Shown: in pieces, positions 1 through 14,500 of the stretch
How the letters are laid out: every line of letters begins with the position of its first letter
Position numbering within the stretch: position 1 is the first letter of the stretch
Program-made: the position numbers and the translations under genes
Notes under the pieces: generated by a model
The model's input: only the letters and a program-made list of their open reading frames with translations
What the model was told of the DNA's origin: nothing
Databases searched by the model: none
Source of the DNA: Balanoglossus misakiensis
Lineage: Eukaryota; Hemichordata
Assembly: GCA_040954595.2 (NCBI GenBank)
Contig: CM082591.2
Span: 5,208,001-5,272,000 of the forward strand
Direction: 5' to 3'
DNA length: 64,000 bases

Positions 1-3000
1 GAGATATTAAAACTTCTTCAGATAATAGGAAGAAACTGCTCAGGGCAAATGTGGTAAATTATCAAAACAAGGCGACTACGAATGTAAGCGCCAACGTTAC
101 TTGACGGTTACATGCTCAAAATGTATCAGACAGCAATCTAAATCTGATCTGTATCGGGCAATGGCCTTTCGCATTGCTTTGTTCATTTGTTGTAGTCTCC
201 CTAAAATCAAGATGGCGGTGTGGTTGCCAGCCAGTTTTGCCATGTGAACTAGCTAGACCATAATTAATAGTCAGGGCTGTACATTCAATGTTGTCAGGTT
301 TATGGTCCGTGTTATCACTCCCCGAGTTCATCAACACAGATAAACGCTTGATAAAAGAATCATTAATTCCACGTTATTCGGAAAACTCTGTTACTTTGAC
401 CGGTAGCTCTTGTCGTGCGGGAAAGGTGATGTATTACGCGCTTCTATACGACAGGGGCTATGTACTGTGCATGTGAAGCTGGTTTGCAACTTGCACGTGT
501 GTACTTTGTTGTTTCTGTTTCAGTGCGTCGTGTAAAAATAATCCGCTGCCGCTGGGATAACGGTATTCTCCGAAGAGCTTATCTGTGAATGTTTAAAAAC
601 CTATCACTGCAGGTGTAGTTTGGATAGATAATACCTTAGCGGTTTTTCGCTGTGCAAACATTGTAGACAGTAATCCCGCCTGAAGATATCATCTGGCTCT
701 CTCACTGTGACACGTCTGCAGAAAATCGCCTAGGGTTTTAGCACATACCTGTAATGAATGCACGTGGGGGAAAGTCTCGGCGTCACCGTAGCAACCGGTC
801 AGTTGTTTTATCTTCTTCTACTTCTCCCCCTTCCCTGTGGTTGTGTTTCTGTGAGAATCGCTCACTGCTGTCCAAGCTACGACCTTGCAAGGACGACGAC
901 CGGCCTGGCCCTGGTCAGTGGAGATTCTGCTGAGAACCAGCCGACAAAGTATGTAGTTTCCCGCTCTCCAGTGGCGCTGTCGTCCCCTATCAACTGCGCA
1001 GACTCGTCCAATATTCTGCCAGGGCGGGAAAGAAGCAATTGTCGTCAACAACTGATATCAAGTCTCGGAAATAAGTATTGTTGGCAGTCCCTCCCTAGTG
1101 CTGTCCACACGCCGCATAAAACATGCCAGTTTACCTTTAAGTCTAAAGCTGTGGAAATATTCACCATTTTCAAACGTTATTTTGCGTTGCATCGGAATCT
1201 TCCCAGAAATAATGGTATGGTCCAAACGGGGACAAACATCGTCCGGCTAAATTGGTTACTTTTCAGACCAGGCAACACTGTGACAGTTATGTGTTTACCA
1301 GCGTTCATTATTTTGTTTTACATGACCCCGCGCCTTATTGACTAGACAAGACTAGTTGCTACAAGTAGAAAAGAAGGATGTAAAAAACGCAGAAATTGAT
1401 CTAAAGACGACTGGCGGTTGAGCACTTGGGAGAAATAAATGAAGCTGCCACGTACAGCGATAAACAGTTCGCCTCGGAATCAAGAGACCGTTTTCTCCTC
1501 TTTCGTTTTAATATTTTACATTACAACATGTCTTGATGACAACACTGCTAAAAAGCATCGAAGAGACGGGGTCACTCTGTCCCGTGGTTGACATGGTTTG
1601 ACTTGTAACGTGGCCGGCCGGATGACAGCCCCGTCCCGCTGTCGTCTCGGAGTAGCACTTATAAACAACTGTGTTTCCACTTGAAAAGATTGAACCGCCG
1701 AGGTTACAGACAGCGCGGAGTCCGTCCTTGGAAACGCAGCCATCACTCATGCAACAATTTGACTAAAGTTCGTCATTTCAGTCCCAGTTATTTCTTTTTC
1801 CCACACTTCGTTCAAAAGACACATTGCCCGTAATAATATATGAAAGTATGGCAGGAGTGGATTGCAGATGGTTACCTCATTTGCATATTTGACTACGTAG
1901 TCTACGTAGTAACTGTTGCAGTTAAGCCATTTATCAAAACCATCAGTTTATCGTTGGTACTACATGTGTAATTGTTTTGGTGATTTTTAAAGGCAACTAT
2001 CAGTCAGTCTGTCATCGGATCTTACGATTCCTGTTTACGGACACTCATTTTGATATATGTCGTAATTTACTCTGAGAATAGATTGTAGAATAAAAATATA
2101 TATGGCTTTCTCAAAATATGACAGAATCCTGAAAGGATTTTTGAAGGACGAAAAAAACGCACAAACAGAAGCTGACATCCGTCCAGATCCGGACGATAAT
2201 TTTTTTTTTTTTTTTTGACTATATTCCGATCAGTTGTTTTGTATTGCATGAATGAAATTGTGTTTATTTATTATTTTTTATTTGCAAATCTGTATAAAAA
2301 GTAACAAAATTAAATTACGTGATTCTGGTTTATGAGAAGAGAATTTTATTTGTTTGTTTGCTTTCTTGCTTGCTTACTAGTATTTGATTGTTTGCTGAAT
2401 AAGAACAATTGTATCGCGTCCAACTCTCTTGCAACTATCACAAGGTTCCCATTGAAGTAGGCATTGAAACATTGCACTCAACGTGTCGTGCTAGATATCC
2501 TTTAACCTTGATAGCTTACACAACACTCACTCGCCCCCGTTTATTGTACTCCCGGGCTGTGAGCTCTGGGGACCGGCATTCGACTAATTACATACCTAAT
2601 CGTGACAACATCTCCAGCAGTCCTATTTTTGACAAAGAGAAACCTTCAAAATGCGTCACCGTCGAGAGTTTAATATGCACGCTGGTTTGCCATTAATCGT
2701 GTGCGTGATTTTTGTAAGACAAATACATAATAATAGTCTCTTAGGAATACGTTTTTTGTCCCCAAAATTATGGAAAATAATAAATAAATACAAATGTCGC
2801 GAGTTCACAGGAATACGTGTTTTTCTATGGGCGTTTTGAACACGTTATGAGTCTTCGTCTGCTCGGTAAAACCTCAGACCACCTCGGTTGAGATTTGACT
2901 CTCAGGAATAGGCGACAGAGAAGAAAGGAGACCGCAACTACAGTTCCTGTCACGGGGTCAGAGAGTTTACAGGACGAAACACGACCCACGTCCCAGAAAT

Positions 3001-3779
3001 AACCCGAGCTCGCCGCATGAACAAGCAAATAAACATGCTCGTTTTTCTTTCCATTGCGCAAGTCAATTAGCTGAAATAACCATGTGGTTTACGAAACACG
3101 TCATATCATTTCCGAAAAGACACGTTCGGCTTGCGTGGAAGGTATTAAATTCTCCTCAGCAGTCATGAATGTCTGGAACAATAACATTATTATGTAGTAT
3201 GACCACCGCCCACCTTACTCCACCACCCGTTTGGGTACGTTACGTGCTTGGGGGAACAGCGTCTCCGTGGTTGCCACAGCAACTTATCCGTCGTCAAAGA
3301 CGGTATACCGGAAAGAGTTGGATGTCTTCAACTGACAATAAAATATACACTTTGCAAGTAAAGCATATCGATGATAGCGAAATCATATGAACGTCGCACC
3401 AATAGAAATATAGAACATAAACTGACGTACAGACGCGTCTAAAAACACATAAACGTCATGATTACGCAAACTATCTACTTACATGACTGACGAAACTGGG
3501 CCGTGGTTCGATAGTTTGGGATGTGACATAAACAAGTTCTCGAATTTACTACAATTTGAAACTCTGCGTTTCTGCTAACCTCTAGCAAAAAGTCAAAGCA
3601 TCATCGATTTTCCAGTGAACGCGCTAGTGACGTTGAACATCTCTTTTTCAGTCTGGAAATTACTGAAACCGCCGAGATGGAAATAGTTTTGTTTGCTGTT
3701 CGATCGTGTCAATGCTGAACTCTTGTCGAGATTTTCGCGTCTGAATCGAATAACTGTAACATCTGAATCTGTCCACTGA

Positions 3780-3905
3780 TGCGAAAACTTGCCAATTAGG
3801 CCAATTAACAGTAAGCATTAATGACACTTCATTAGTGACCTCTTTATTGTTTCGTGGAATTTGCCAATTAGTGGAACTTGTTCCGCTAATTACGGGGTTG
3901 GGTGC
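3780..3905. promoter_or_regulatory. Cluster of homeodomain-core motifs
   Basis: GCCAATTA occurs three times in about 80 bp, together with GCTAATTA, CATTAATG and CATTAGTG. Such ATTA/TAAT density is typical of homeodomain-bound enhancers, but also arises by chance in AT-rich DNA. The regulatory role is inference only; cross-species conservation would be needed to support it. Confidence 0.22.
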
Positions 3906-6668
3906 TACATAATGTTAGGCCGCTTTTCAATTTCACGGTTACCTGGGCATTACGTGTCGTGGTTATTGGGAGCTCAAACGCGATAACGATCATACCAGTT
4001 CTCGTTCTGTCACGTGACGTGCGGAGGGGTGGTTTCCAAATCTAAAGGTACACGATGCATGCTGCTGTTGTTGAATATCTCTACAGAAGAAAGAACAACA
4101 CACCCACAGTTGCCGTGGTGACTCGGTTTATACTCTTAAATGACACACTCACTGTAATTATCGCTCCGGACTGAACAGAACCAGATTATCAACCAAACAG
4201 ACAAATAACACGGCGAGATTCACGTTCCAGCCAGAAAAAAAACTGTCGCTAGAGGTCGTGTTCCAACAACCCCCACCTGCGTAAACGTAAGAGCAGAGGT
4301 ATTATATTTCGCGGTTTTTTGTTTGCTATATAGTGCAAGTTATCTGTTGCACCATAGACGAAATAACATCTCAAATATTGATTTCTATTTTTCAAGGCCG
4401 TGGAGAGAGTCGCTCACTGCTCTGCTGAGTGAAAGGTTTTGTAAGATTTGTTTTGATTGGTCGTCAGATAGGTGTACAACAAGTGCATCAATACTTTAAC
4501 CAATTGGGATACGCGTTCCAAGGCGCTGCACCTAACCCAGAAAATGCGCCGTGGGTTAATAAATAATGCAAATAAGTATAGTGCACCTGACCTTTTTAAT
4601 GGTCACCGTGAGAAGCAGTGGCTATCTGTTATAGAACGATGTCCTGACCTTTTGGTGACCTACGACGCCATTCGACACAAAGGAAAATTCTAATCATGAT
4701 AAACAAAAGAATCATGTGCAATACGGTCCAGTTATAAAAACAAAAGAAAGCAGGTTTGATCTGATAGCTGGCGACATAGCTCAGTGGGAATGTTCAAATA
4801 TTTTCGCCGGTTAACTAAACCGCGGCGAATCGTATACTGGTATATTCTATATTGGAAAGTTCCCGCGTTAAGGAAAAAGTTGGTGCAAACTCGTTGCGTA
4901 CGCCTACAAAATCCGTGTTCCCAATTTCGGATTAATTCAAACACGTTTCAAGTCACATTGGGGTCGCGCGGGTTAATATGGCATAAGACTTATCTGCTTC
5001 GAATTGCACTAGAATTCGTGCGTCTTGTCGAACATGGCGGCATCGTTCGTGACGTCACTGATGCGCTTGAAGAGTAATGAGGTATCTGGATTATCAACGC
5101 ACAATGATTCTAGAATTTCCCCGGCAAATATACCCGAGTCTGATAAATTTCAAAGGTACACTTATTCCAGTCGTTTCCCCGGGCAGTATCAATGCCTCGA
5201 TCTGCAAACTTGCATGGACGGCAATTTCCCAACAAAGGGGGCAAAAACGCGCGGATGACGTCAGTGCTAATAACATAATCCCTCAGTTAACCCACGGATC
5301 AATGTATTGGTAAACTTTGAAGATTTCAAATGTAAACCGATCACAGAGGTCGCTCTGTATGTGCATGGCCCCGGGGCAACAAGCACTGGTGATGTACGTA
5401 ATGACATTTTACAAACACTGCGAGTCGTTCTCCGTGTCCACATTCCTGCGCTATTAATAACTCGCTTATTTTAGTCTTAGAATAATCACAGAAGTTTTCC
5501 ACTCACAGCGAGCTTCTGTGCAACGATTTATGTTTCACTCTGCGCAATATCTGCGTCATTACAGGTCCTGGTTGTGTCTTCTATTGAATTAACTTATCTA
5601 GAGACTTATTCAATTATGGGAACAAAATGCTATTTTCTGTCAACGTGCTCGTTCATCACTTGACTGGTTGTGTGATTGATTGATAATTCGACATTTACAC
5701 TGAGGTTCATTCTCGTATCATTTCTCTATTCTACAAAGTTAATTTATTGTGATATTTTGACAACTTCGAACGAATTTAATTTGGCTTAAAGTGGCATTGA
5801 CATCATCTCGTTTTTATACCACGTGATAATCTACCACAACAAGGAGATTTTATGTTCACAGGGGACTTATAGTTGAAAAATATCCAATTGATTGGCGCCA
5901 TGTGGTTTAAATTGGAACAAAGAACGAAAAGTTAGTTTAACGCAAAACAAAACGTACAGGTTTTTCACCAGCATAATAAATATCAAACACGTAGTAATCA
6001 TCAACTCGGTACCGTTTGTTGGCGAGTTCGGAGATTTACCTGTGATTTTCTATTTGTGTAGAATCCGGACAAACGTGTTTGCCGTCACAGTGGAGACAAA
6101 CCGTTTTGAGATCAGTACAAGCAATAAACGAGAGCAAATATTGCCGTCCAGGGAAGTCGTTAAAAATCCAATCCACTATCGATTCGAGCAGGTTCCTTAT
6201 CGCGATGGCTCAGTGTTCAAAGCACGTGATAACTTGATTTACGAGAGCACCGCTCGTTTAACCAAAAACGGGGCGGGTGTACTTTCCTACCCTAGGCTTT
6301 ACAGGGATTTGTGGGGATCTATTCAATAAAAATTACTAATCATGAAGAAATTAAGATTAAACGTGAGAAGCGGAAACCTGTCATCTTTGAATCGATGTTC
6401 ACGTTGATTCAGAAATCGCTCATTAAGCGAATCACTGAATTTGAAATCGTTGAAGGCAATGCGCTGACCTGTAGGTTACACTGAGACGACATCAGGTGCA
6501 TGGGAAACGAAAGAGTGGATTTCACTGATTTGTGTCAGATTTGAGACGGTGATTGAATATTAGAAAGATAGATACTGCAACTTGCCTCAACCGACATGTA
6601 CAATTAATTAATTATACCTTTCGAATACGTCTTTTTTCTGTCCTAGTTAAAACTTTAGTTTACGGTTT

Positions 6669-6710
6669 CCAGACTTGTGTGTGTTTTCGCTATGCTCAAC
6701 ACAAGTCTGG
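6669..6710. repeat. 12-bp perfect inverted repeat
   Basis: CCAGACTTGTGT at 6669-6680 is followed after 18 nt by its exact complement ACACAAGTCTGG at 6699-6710. The flanks share a further imperfect repeat (TACGGTTT on both sides), so this could be a small foldback remnant. Confidence 0.6.
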
Positions 6711-7507
6711 ATTCTAGACTACGGTTTAGAAACACGATTCGGAAAATGTCCATAAACTGTGAAGGGGCAGGGGAAAGTCGTCTGTCTCAGAAGATCCTCG
6801 ATTCGCAGATTGATTGCAAGGTAAATGCCGATTGACTTATGAAATTCTTACCGGTCAGTTGATGGTATTTCGCACTTGCCAACCGCTGTTCGTGTCACCA
6901 ACTTTCGCTGGGTATTTGCTCGACTTCGACTGCGGTGTATCGCTGCAGTGTTAACCCAGGTGCCTGTGTCCCTCTCGCACTGAACGTGCGAGTTGCAACG
7001 GTGTGCGAAGGTTCTATGCACCTGCGATATTCGCTATCTCTCTTTGTCAGAGGTAACGAGTGTAGTCTGCGATGCATAAAGGCGTTGTAGGGTCTTTTCA
7101 AGTTCACAAATAATCGCACAAACAACCACCCCCTGGGCGGTAAACCGTCAGGCTATAATGAAAAGGTTCCGGTTCTGTAATCAATCCGCCAATCCACGGG
7201 GACTTCATTTTCTGTAGTTCATGGCCAATAGCTCACTCTCTCTGGCTGAGGTTTGCGTTTTGTCAGCTCAAGGTCGAGACACTATCTGTTTGCAGTGCAA
7301 GCACACTCGAAGGAGTCAGGGTGCACTTGGGGGTCTTTGTTCGCGTTCACACTTTGCGGCTCGACCCTTTCTCTTTTATGATTCGCTTTTCAGCACAAGG
7401 TTGGAGTGCCCTCGACATGAACTCTTCGATTTGGAGAAGGGCGTGAGTCAAAACAATTCTGTTACCACTGGCTTTGCCGAGTGTGTGACAGTGTGTTTGT
7501 CTGTTCC

Positions 7508-7605
7508 TATCCCGTTCTCGCTCTCTCTCCTTCTCCTTCTCTCTCTATCTCTGTCGTTCTCTCTCTCTGTCCATGACTCTTTCGCTGTCTCTGTCACTCT
7601 CTAAG
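7508..7605 (+). repeat. CT-rich low-complexity tract
   Basis: About 100 bp of nearly pure pyrimidine on the plus strand (CTCTCT runs with interspersed TGT). It produces Ser/Leu-rich open frames that are not credible proteins. Confidence 0.75.
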
Positions 7606-8467
7606 TTGGTTTGGAGACATTGTCTTTTCCAGTTGAAAGGTTTTACTGTTATGCAGGCATCTCCCTTGGACAAATTATTACAATGTCTGTCCCCCAAACC
7701 ACGTGGACATGCACGTGATATAACCTTGACTTTAACACAGCTCACAAGACTATACATGCCTATATGATCCTAGTTTGGAATAAATAGTTCGCAATGATGT
7801 CAATCGACCCGTGCAGCATTTCTTTAGCCTTCATTCTAAAAATGGTATTATCTGCTTATTAGTGTTCTGCACGCATCTTGGGTAATTGATACAACCATCC
7901 AGTCTCACTGGCATGTATGTAGTAAATTGAATCGGACAGTAATTTGGTGAGAACACACGGATGCGGTTGGAATCAACGAGGGCTGCGGTCCTACGGGCGT
8001 CGTACTTTTGGGTTTGTGCGGATAATTACATTTTGTGGCTTCACCCCTGCGGGGACCGTGGATGATCAATATACTTGTATATATATAAAATGCGCGGTAT
8101 CAGGTGCATCGGCGGGGCACAGGGCAGCAAAATGGAGATCCGTTCAGAAGATTGGTGAAGACACAGTGAACCGAGATCAGAAGAGCACTGCAGGCGCGAT
8201 ATTGCAGCGCGCATTTGAGATGAACACGCTGAGCGCTCTCACACACAAGTCAAAACCGCGCTACATGTGTCTGTATACACTCTACACGTATCTACTGCTG
8301 TGTTGACCTTCCGTCGACTCTTTTAGACTTTTTGGCCTGAACTTTTGTTGTGTCACATATATCCTTGACTCAGAATTTGAAAGACGAATGACCAAACTGA
8401 ATACATGGAGCGCACACTGAGAATGTGCGTATCTGTGACCACAGTGCTATATATTCCCCGTCAAGAC

Positions 8468-8515
8468 GGATGGATGGATGGATGGATGGTTGGTTGGTCG
8501 GATGGATGGATGGAT
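8468..8515. repeat. GGAT tetranucleotide microsatellite
   Basis: A tandem run of GGAT/GGTT tetramers, interrupted by TGGTTGGTCG in the middle. A simple repeat with no coding content. Confidence 0.9.
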
Positions 8516-11500
8516 TATGAACCATATACACAATCATGGATTACTAGCGGCGATTATTAAGGTTAAAGGAAGAGAGCTACTTTCAGAGATCACACATTGT
8601 GTTTATGTACTTAGTGATTCTGTTACCCCAACGAGGTCATAGATTGAGCATTGGTTATGAAACAAGTCCATGATCTCAGTAACCCGTTAGAAAAACAACC
8701 ATTTTACACAACTCGTTCCGGATCAGTGGTTCTGTACGAGCTGTCAAAGTCAATTGCAAAGTGGTCGTTGCGTCGCACATGCGCAAACCGTTCTGCTCCA
8801 GTCTCAGTTGCTGGACTGACATTGACCGGTCAACGACTGCGTCTTTCATAACTCGCACCGGTTGAAGTTCAAAAACCCGTTCACGCAAGGTCAAAGGCGA
8901 ACACGACACGCCGAAATCAACACCTTGTTTCACTTACTGAAGGAATTTCCCGTCCACGGCAGTCGTCTAAATTACATCGATCGCGTATTTCCCCAAGGGA
9001 AATCTTAATAGGGCAAGCTCGGTTCTCGCTGGAGTGTGTCTTTCAGAAAGAAATCAGAGACAATTTCCGGCGCGTGTTCATGAACTTCCGCAGTACTGAT
9101 TGTCCTCCGTGATTTGTGTGTTTTCCCCAAGACTAATTCATGTCTCTACGTAAAGTTTCTGTGATAAATGTGTTTTCTTTTTTTCAAATCAGGATTTCTC
9201 CCCCAAATAAAGCAATCTGCTTGGCTTCTTACTCTTCACGCCCAGACGTCACTCGTGTTGTCACAAAATTGAAAATTCTTAATCCAGTGTCCTATTATCA
9301 CCAGCGCTAGCGGCGCCCAGTTGTCTATCCTTACTTCGCACAGATACTAAACTTCTTTTCTTGAACAAATTCCAGCACGTCAGGATTTGAGGAATGAACA
9401 TTTTCTTACAGAATAAAAGTAGGTTAATACGAAAGGAAAAAGAATTGCAACATTCGTGGGGAAAATCTTCCCACAAGTATTTTTTTTCCAATCCCACGGT
9501 ATCTTTGCTTCGGTCTGGGAGTGTACGATCACGGTACCTCGAACAACAACAACTACAGCTTGTAGGTTCAAAAATTCACCCCACGGCCTCGGTAATAGTA
9601 AATACTTTCGCAGCAATCAAATGGTCAATAACGTGAAAACGAGTGGATAGTGAATTTTATTGTGTGTCCTGCCTCGCCCGTATTTGTGAGCGTTATTGCG
9701 TGAAGGAGAACGGGGTTTGAATTCTTCGTTCAGCTGGCAATCAGTCTGCTGGGATGGTGTTGACTCAAAAATGTTGTTACAGAATTTGAAGAACTGGTTG
9801 ATGTCCTGTTCAACATTCTCTGTATGTCTCTCTGTCTGCCAATCCGTTTGTCGGTCCACCTGCCTGTCTGTCTGCCTGCCTGCCTGTCTGCCTGCCTGCC
9901 TGCATGTCCGTACTGACTTCGCACTTCACGTGAAGGTCTAATGCAAAACGTACTGATATAGTACATAAACCGAAAACATACTGCTATCTCCTTGCACGCG
10001 TTTCAATTAAACTCTGAGAACCCCATACCACTGCAAGCAGTCACACTAGGTCAAATTATTAGCATTATCACACATTTGACGTTTACAGCGAGACCATTAT
10101 CGCAATGACACGATTATAAGGAGTGTTCTAGAAGATAGCTAGCTTATCCTTAAGTAGAAGTCTTTGCCACAGCATCTGGGCAGATAACATACCACAAATT
10201 GTGACTGCATGGATCATTAAAGCACGCGCGTGCAATTGAGTGTGACCTCAATCAGCCGCTCCTAAAAATAAATGTGGGAAATGAAAAAAAAAATACTGAT
10301 TTATACTCTGACGTTTTACATATATGCTGCCAACATCACCTCATGCAAAGTTGTGTTTGGTTCAATACATCAGAGTAAGACACAAAAGTGTTATTTCCAT
10401 GTCTACTTTTGTGCGTGTGGTTATTCACCCGCACTCTATACTATCCACGATAAGGAGGGATGGCACTGTATCTGTGCTGGTGATATCGAGGAAGCGGGCA
10501 ATATGACCCATTTCGCAGATTGCCCTGGAAGCCAAGATTCGATTCCAATTCACTACAGAGGATTAAAGGCAGCGATAACCATCTAAGGTGCACGATACAG
10601 TGCGAGTGGCTCATACACCCAGCAGGCGAAGAATGTTCAGAAAACTAGTATTGCTCAGAGTTGTTCTGGCTGAGATTCTTGTTGGATAAAACTCTCAACT
10701 TTGCGTTATTTTGTCGTCATTGTAAACCCCAGGCCTCTGTCAGGCGACTGCTATAAGCGTTACTTTTGTTCTTTTCTGTCACAAACGGTCGGTTTCTATC
10801 GACTGTCAGTGACTGAGTAATTTAACCACCAATAAAAGAAGGCAAGACAATCAGAATGTTGCTTGTTGCGGAAACGGAAACAACTATCCAGACATGCGCA
10901 GTAGAGTACAAATGTAGTACTTCCGGTATTTTTGCCACTTCTTCCTCCCGCCTAAATTTTTAGTCGTGCCGACACTCTACGCATGTGAGGAGACACGACA
11001 GGGGTATAATAAGATGGATGCTTGCATGGTTTTATTTCCTCTCCTGAACCACGTGAGCGCACGTACAATTCACAGGATGGACTTACTTCTGAGGAATCAA
11101 CCGCCTTGTTTTTCCTTGCAATAACTCACGATCTCGGATGTTGTAAATAAAAAATCCGGGGACTCGCTTACAGATTAGTCGGCGATTAGAATGAATGGTG
11201 TAACCGCCACACTTCCTGTCAACAAATCATGGCGGCATCAATTTGAATGAAACCGTTTACAGTTGAATGCATCCGTTCATCCATACCCGTCACAGTAAAC
11301 GTACGTGTCAGGGCGGCACTGTTCCGTCAAACATGTTCACCCCCCAAAACACCTATAATTTCTACCTTTCCCTGTCTCCAATAGCCTTTAACCTAATCAG
11401 TCTAATCGTAAAAGTATTGATTAATACTAAATAATGTTTTCCCCATCACAATTCCAGGAAGACAGAAAGCGAAAGTAAGGGCCGCCAGAGGGTAGTTGTG

Positions 11501-14500
11501 GACATGTACGATCCCCGTGCGAATAGACCTGCCAACTTGAACTGAACTTTCAACGACGTAAAATCATAGCATAGTCAATCTAAATTAAATGACATCGGGC
11601 GTACTGTTCAAATGATTTAACTTCAGACAGTGTTTATAACACCTTCAATTTGTGTTGCTCAGCCTCCCTCTCCCCTTTCTCCTCCTCTCTTGCTCCCTTA
11701 ACCTCCCCATCTCTCCATGTTTACGACTACTACGGCAAATTACTGCCAGTGTTGTTTTCGTGTTTTTGCCCGCAAAGTAAGACTATGATTGACTGCCATC
11801 ACGATGGGCCCAGTCATTGATTCATCGCTTGTGATTCCCCGATCAATATTACTGGTCTTTAGAGAATGTTGCGGGGTTTTCCCGTAGCTGTTTTCATGGA
11901 TTTCCAGACCAAAACACATTTATCATTGACATTCAGGTACACATACATACTCGAGTCTAATTTGCATGTGCGAATTACATTTTCATGATTACATTAATCA
12001 CGGACAGTATTCACATTTTTCCTATTTTGTTAGATAAATAAATACATGTTGTATATTTTTAATATGTGATAAGTAATTCGCGAGAGACCACAGGTCATAA
12101 AAGCAGCCATATTTTTTGCTTTCTGGTGTAATATTGTAAAACTCATTTGTCTCTCATTAAATAATTCATTAGATTAAACCTAATTTATTAATTTAATATT
12201 GAAAAATGTCAGAGAATAGACTTGATTTAGTAGTATAACTGAAGGTAAACACGCGGATTTCAACTCTTGGTAATTTCAAACAGATTCGAATGACACTATT
12301 TCAGAGTTTAGGACTTATTCCCTATAATTTATTTATAGGGTTTCTTTATTAAAAAAAACAACCGAGAAATCATCGTTTAATGTTTGTTTGGTTTTCCTGT
12401 CAAGACACCCCACAGCAAGACAGATGTCTCGAACCTTTTCTGGCAAGAATGCTTCCGTCAACTTTACAACAATTTTAATTTCTTTACGACAAAGAATAAC
12501 TCCTTGTGTTGGTCACGATGTGCGGTAGCACTTTGAAACATAAAAAATCTCGGCGATTTTATGATTTCGTCCTACTTTGCCGGGTGTACCGGTACAGTAC
12601 TGGCTGTAAATCTAAGGCGCGTTTATTGGATTTGTTTCATTAGGGATGTACGCGCAGAACGCAAAGTTGTAAACTGAGCATTTGCCATAGGATTTTCCCC
12701 ATATGATTACATTGAGTAAATATCACATATCTAATATCTATAACTAAAATTTCATTTTGTGTGTAGGCGCCAAGACAGTAATAAAAGTATGAGTTGTTAA
12801 CATCAGCTCGTTGATCTTTTTAATTTATCAGAGATTGGGTTTTTTTGATGGCAAGAAAAGAAGACACGTGTTTTGCTTTGTGAACTTCTCGGGAATTTTA
12901 CACGGAAATTGAAGATCACTATCTGCGAAATTAATTCGAGGATTGCCTGGCCGAGTTTATAAAGTAAAGTTATACTGGGATTTTGTGTAGCTTTGCCCTC
13001 AAATATCTTTCATGGTGATTCACTGTGAAAATTTATTTATACACTCGTAATATCTCCATCGACCAACGTAAAGGTTTGATAAAGGTTCGCTTGGAATGCG
13101 AACGATATTATAGAATGCCATTGCGAGATTTGCCATAGGATAGCGTTAAGTGGCTACACGGTCGTGACAGGATCATTTGAGTTTTATAACTGACCAGATG
13201 GTGTAAGTCTGGTGTGTGGATAAATTGTACCTGGCGGCAGTAAAGAACAGGTTGCATATTGGTGACGTCATCGATAAGTTGATTGGAAACTGAACACGCT
13301 GTGCTAAATGTATTCAGACTTTATTCAATGCAGTTTATCAACACACACAAAATTATCATCCTAAACATTACCGGTCGGTGAAAAGTTAGTTTCGTATCCA
13401 CCTGCAGTTAACACGGGATTTGTAATTCAAACCGAAGCAGCTTAATAAACGAGGGTCGCATTTCACTTTCTTGGGGCAGAAAATAAACAAAGATATTAGC
13501 AGGTGTGTCAAAATTGATGAATGTGAAAATGTGCCAGCGGCCATGACAGGGTGAAAATTTGATTTATTAGAAAGCTTCAACAGTTAACTTTTAGTCTGAA
13601 GTGTTAATATCAAATGACCTAAGTTAAGACATGAAATTTGCATTAAACGTTTTCGCGACTTAAGATATTAATTAATCCTTCAGGTAGTTCAAGAGGTTCA
13701 CGTGGGTATTTCCTTCAAATTTCATATTACATGTATAATATTACAAAGTTGTCCTTTAAACATATGAGTTTTCCGCACAGGGTTTCGTATTGTGTTGGAA
13801 AACATGTGGGGCGACAGTATGATCGTTTCCAATCCCATTTACACAAATAAACGTACATCTCGCAATACAGAACTAAGTAGACACGCCATCAGCTGGGAAA
13901 ATACTAATTTCTTTATAATGGCAGCCAGGACTACAAGTTATGACGTCCGCTTGTGGAAGGCGCGAACGAACGCGGGTATATATAACGAGACTGACAGCGC
14001 AAATATGGCAGTTCTTTCCAACTCGTCAATTCTGCTCGCTTCTAATCTAAATTTTATGAATCTATTCGGCGGTAATTTCGGTACCAAGGCAGCTCCCTGG
14101 AGCTTTAATGAGGACATCCTCACTTGGATCGGCGTGTCTGCGACCCAAGAATTTAGAAAATCAGAGTCCGTATGAAGCAGACGTGCCATTTGCCCCGTTT
14201 CGCGGCCTATTTTTGCTGATTATCTTCGCGCAAACACGGCTCGCGATCAGTTATACATGGTTAGTTTCCCCATAGACCCTGGAGAGAGACCCATGAATAA
14301 GTTTCTTATTTAAAGTATACCTTTACTTATTCGAATTGGCGAGTGGCGTGAGCGCCACTATACGATTGTATTATGCAGCATAAATCCGTCGAAAACTTCA
14401 AACTGTGAATGAAGTGTTAGCATTCCTTAAACGATATATTTATTTCTAAAATAAGAAATGTTCCTTTTATTAGTATAAAAGAATTTACAGCGACGTCGCA

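Larger units (their letters stand above)
1..8467. other. Gene-free stretch, left end
   Basis: I see no exon that I can support here. Open frames are short, many lack an ATG, and none resembles a known family. The longest, at 758-1345, opens with a hydrophobic run but shows no domain. The block contains a run of T at about 2200-2217, a palindrome around 1889-1910 (ACGTAG repeats), several CRE-like TGACGTCA/GACGTCA sites near 5050 and 5257, and the items listed separately. It may be an intergenic or long-intron region with regulatory DNA. Confidence 0.6.

Noticed and set aside
758-1345. 195-codon plus-strand open frame with a hydrophobic, signal-like start
   Set aside because: No recognisable domain, ordinary non-coding composition, and an overlapping frame on the other strand. 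Chance occurrence cannot be excluded, so it is not listed as a gene.
4472-4693. Frame of 73 codons with plausible protein-like composition (QKMRRGLINNANKYSAPDLF)
   Set aside because: It starts at a non-ATG codon, has no convincing splice acceptor and no known similarity. Possibly a lone exon, but unsupported.
4765-4800. tRNA-like phrase (GGCGACATAGCTCAGTGGGAATG)
   Set aside because: It resembles the D-arm start of a tRNA, but no matching anticodon, T-arm (GGTTCGA) or acceptor complement follows.
10272-10586. 104-codon Cys-rich frame that could be a small secreted protein
   Set aside because: The cysteine spacing matches no family I know, a second ATG frame overlaps it, and there is no promoter or polyadenylation support.
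13792-14175. 127-codon plus-strand frame
   Set aside because: TTG start, a near-full-length antisense frame in the same place, and no domain.
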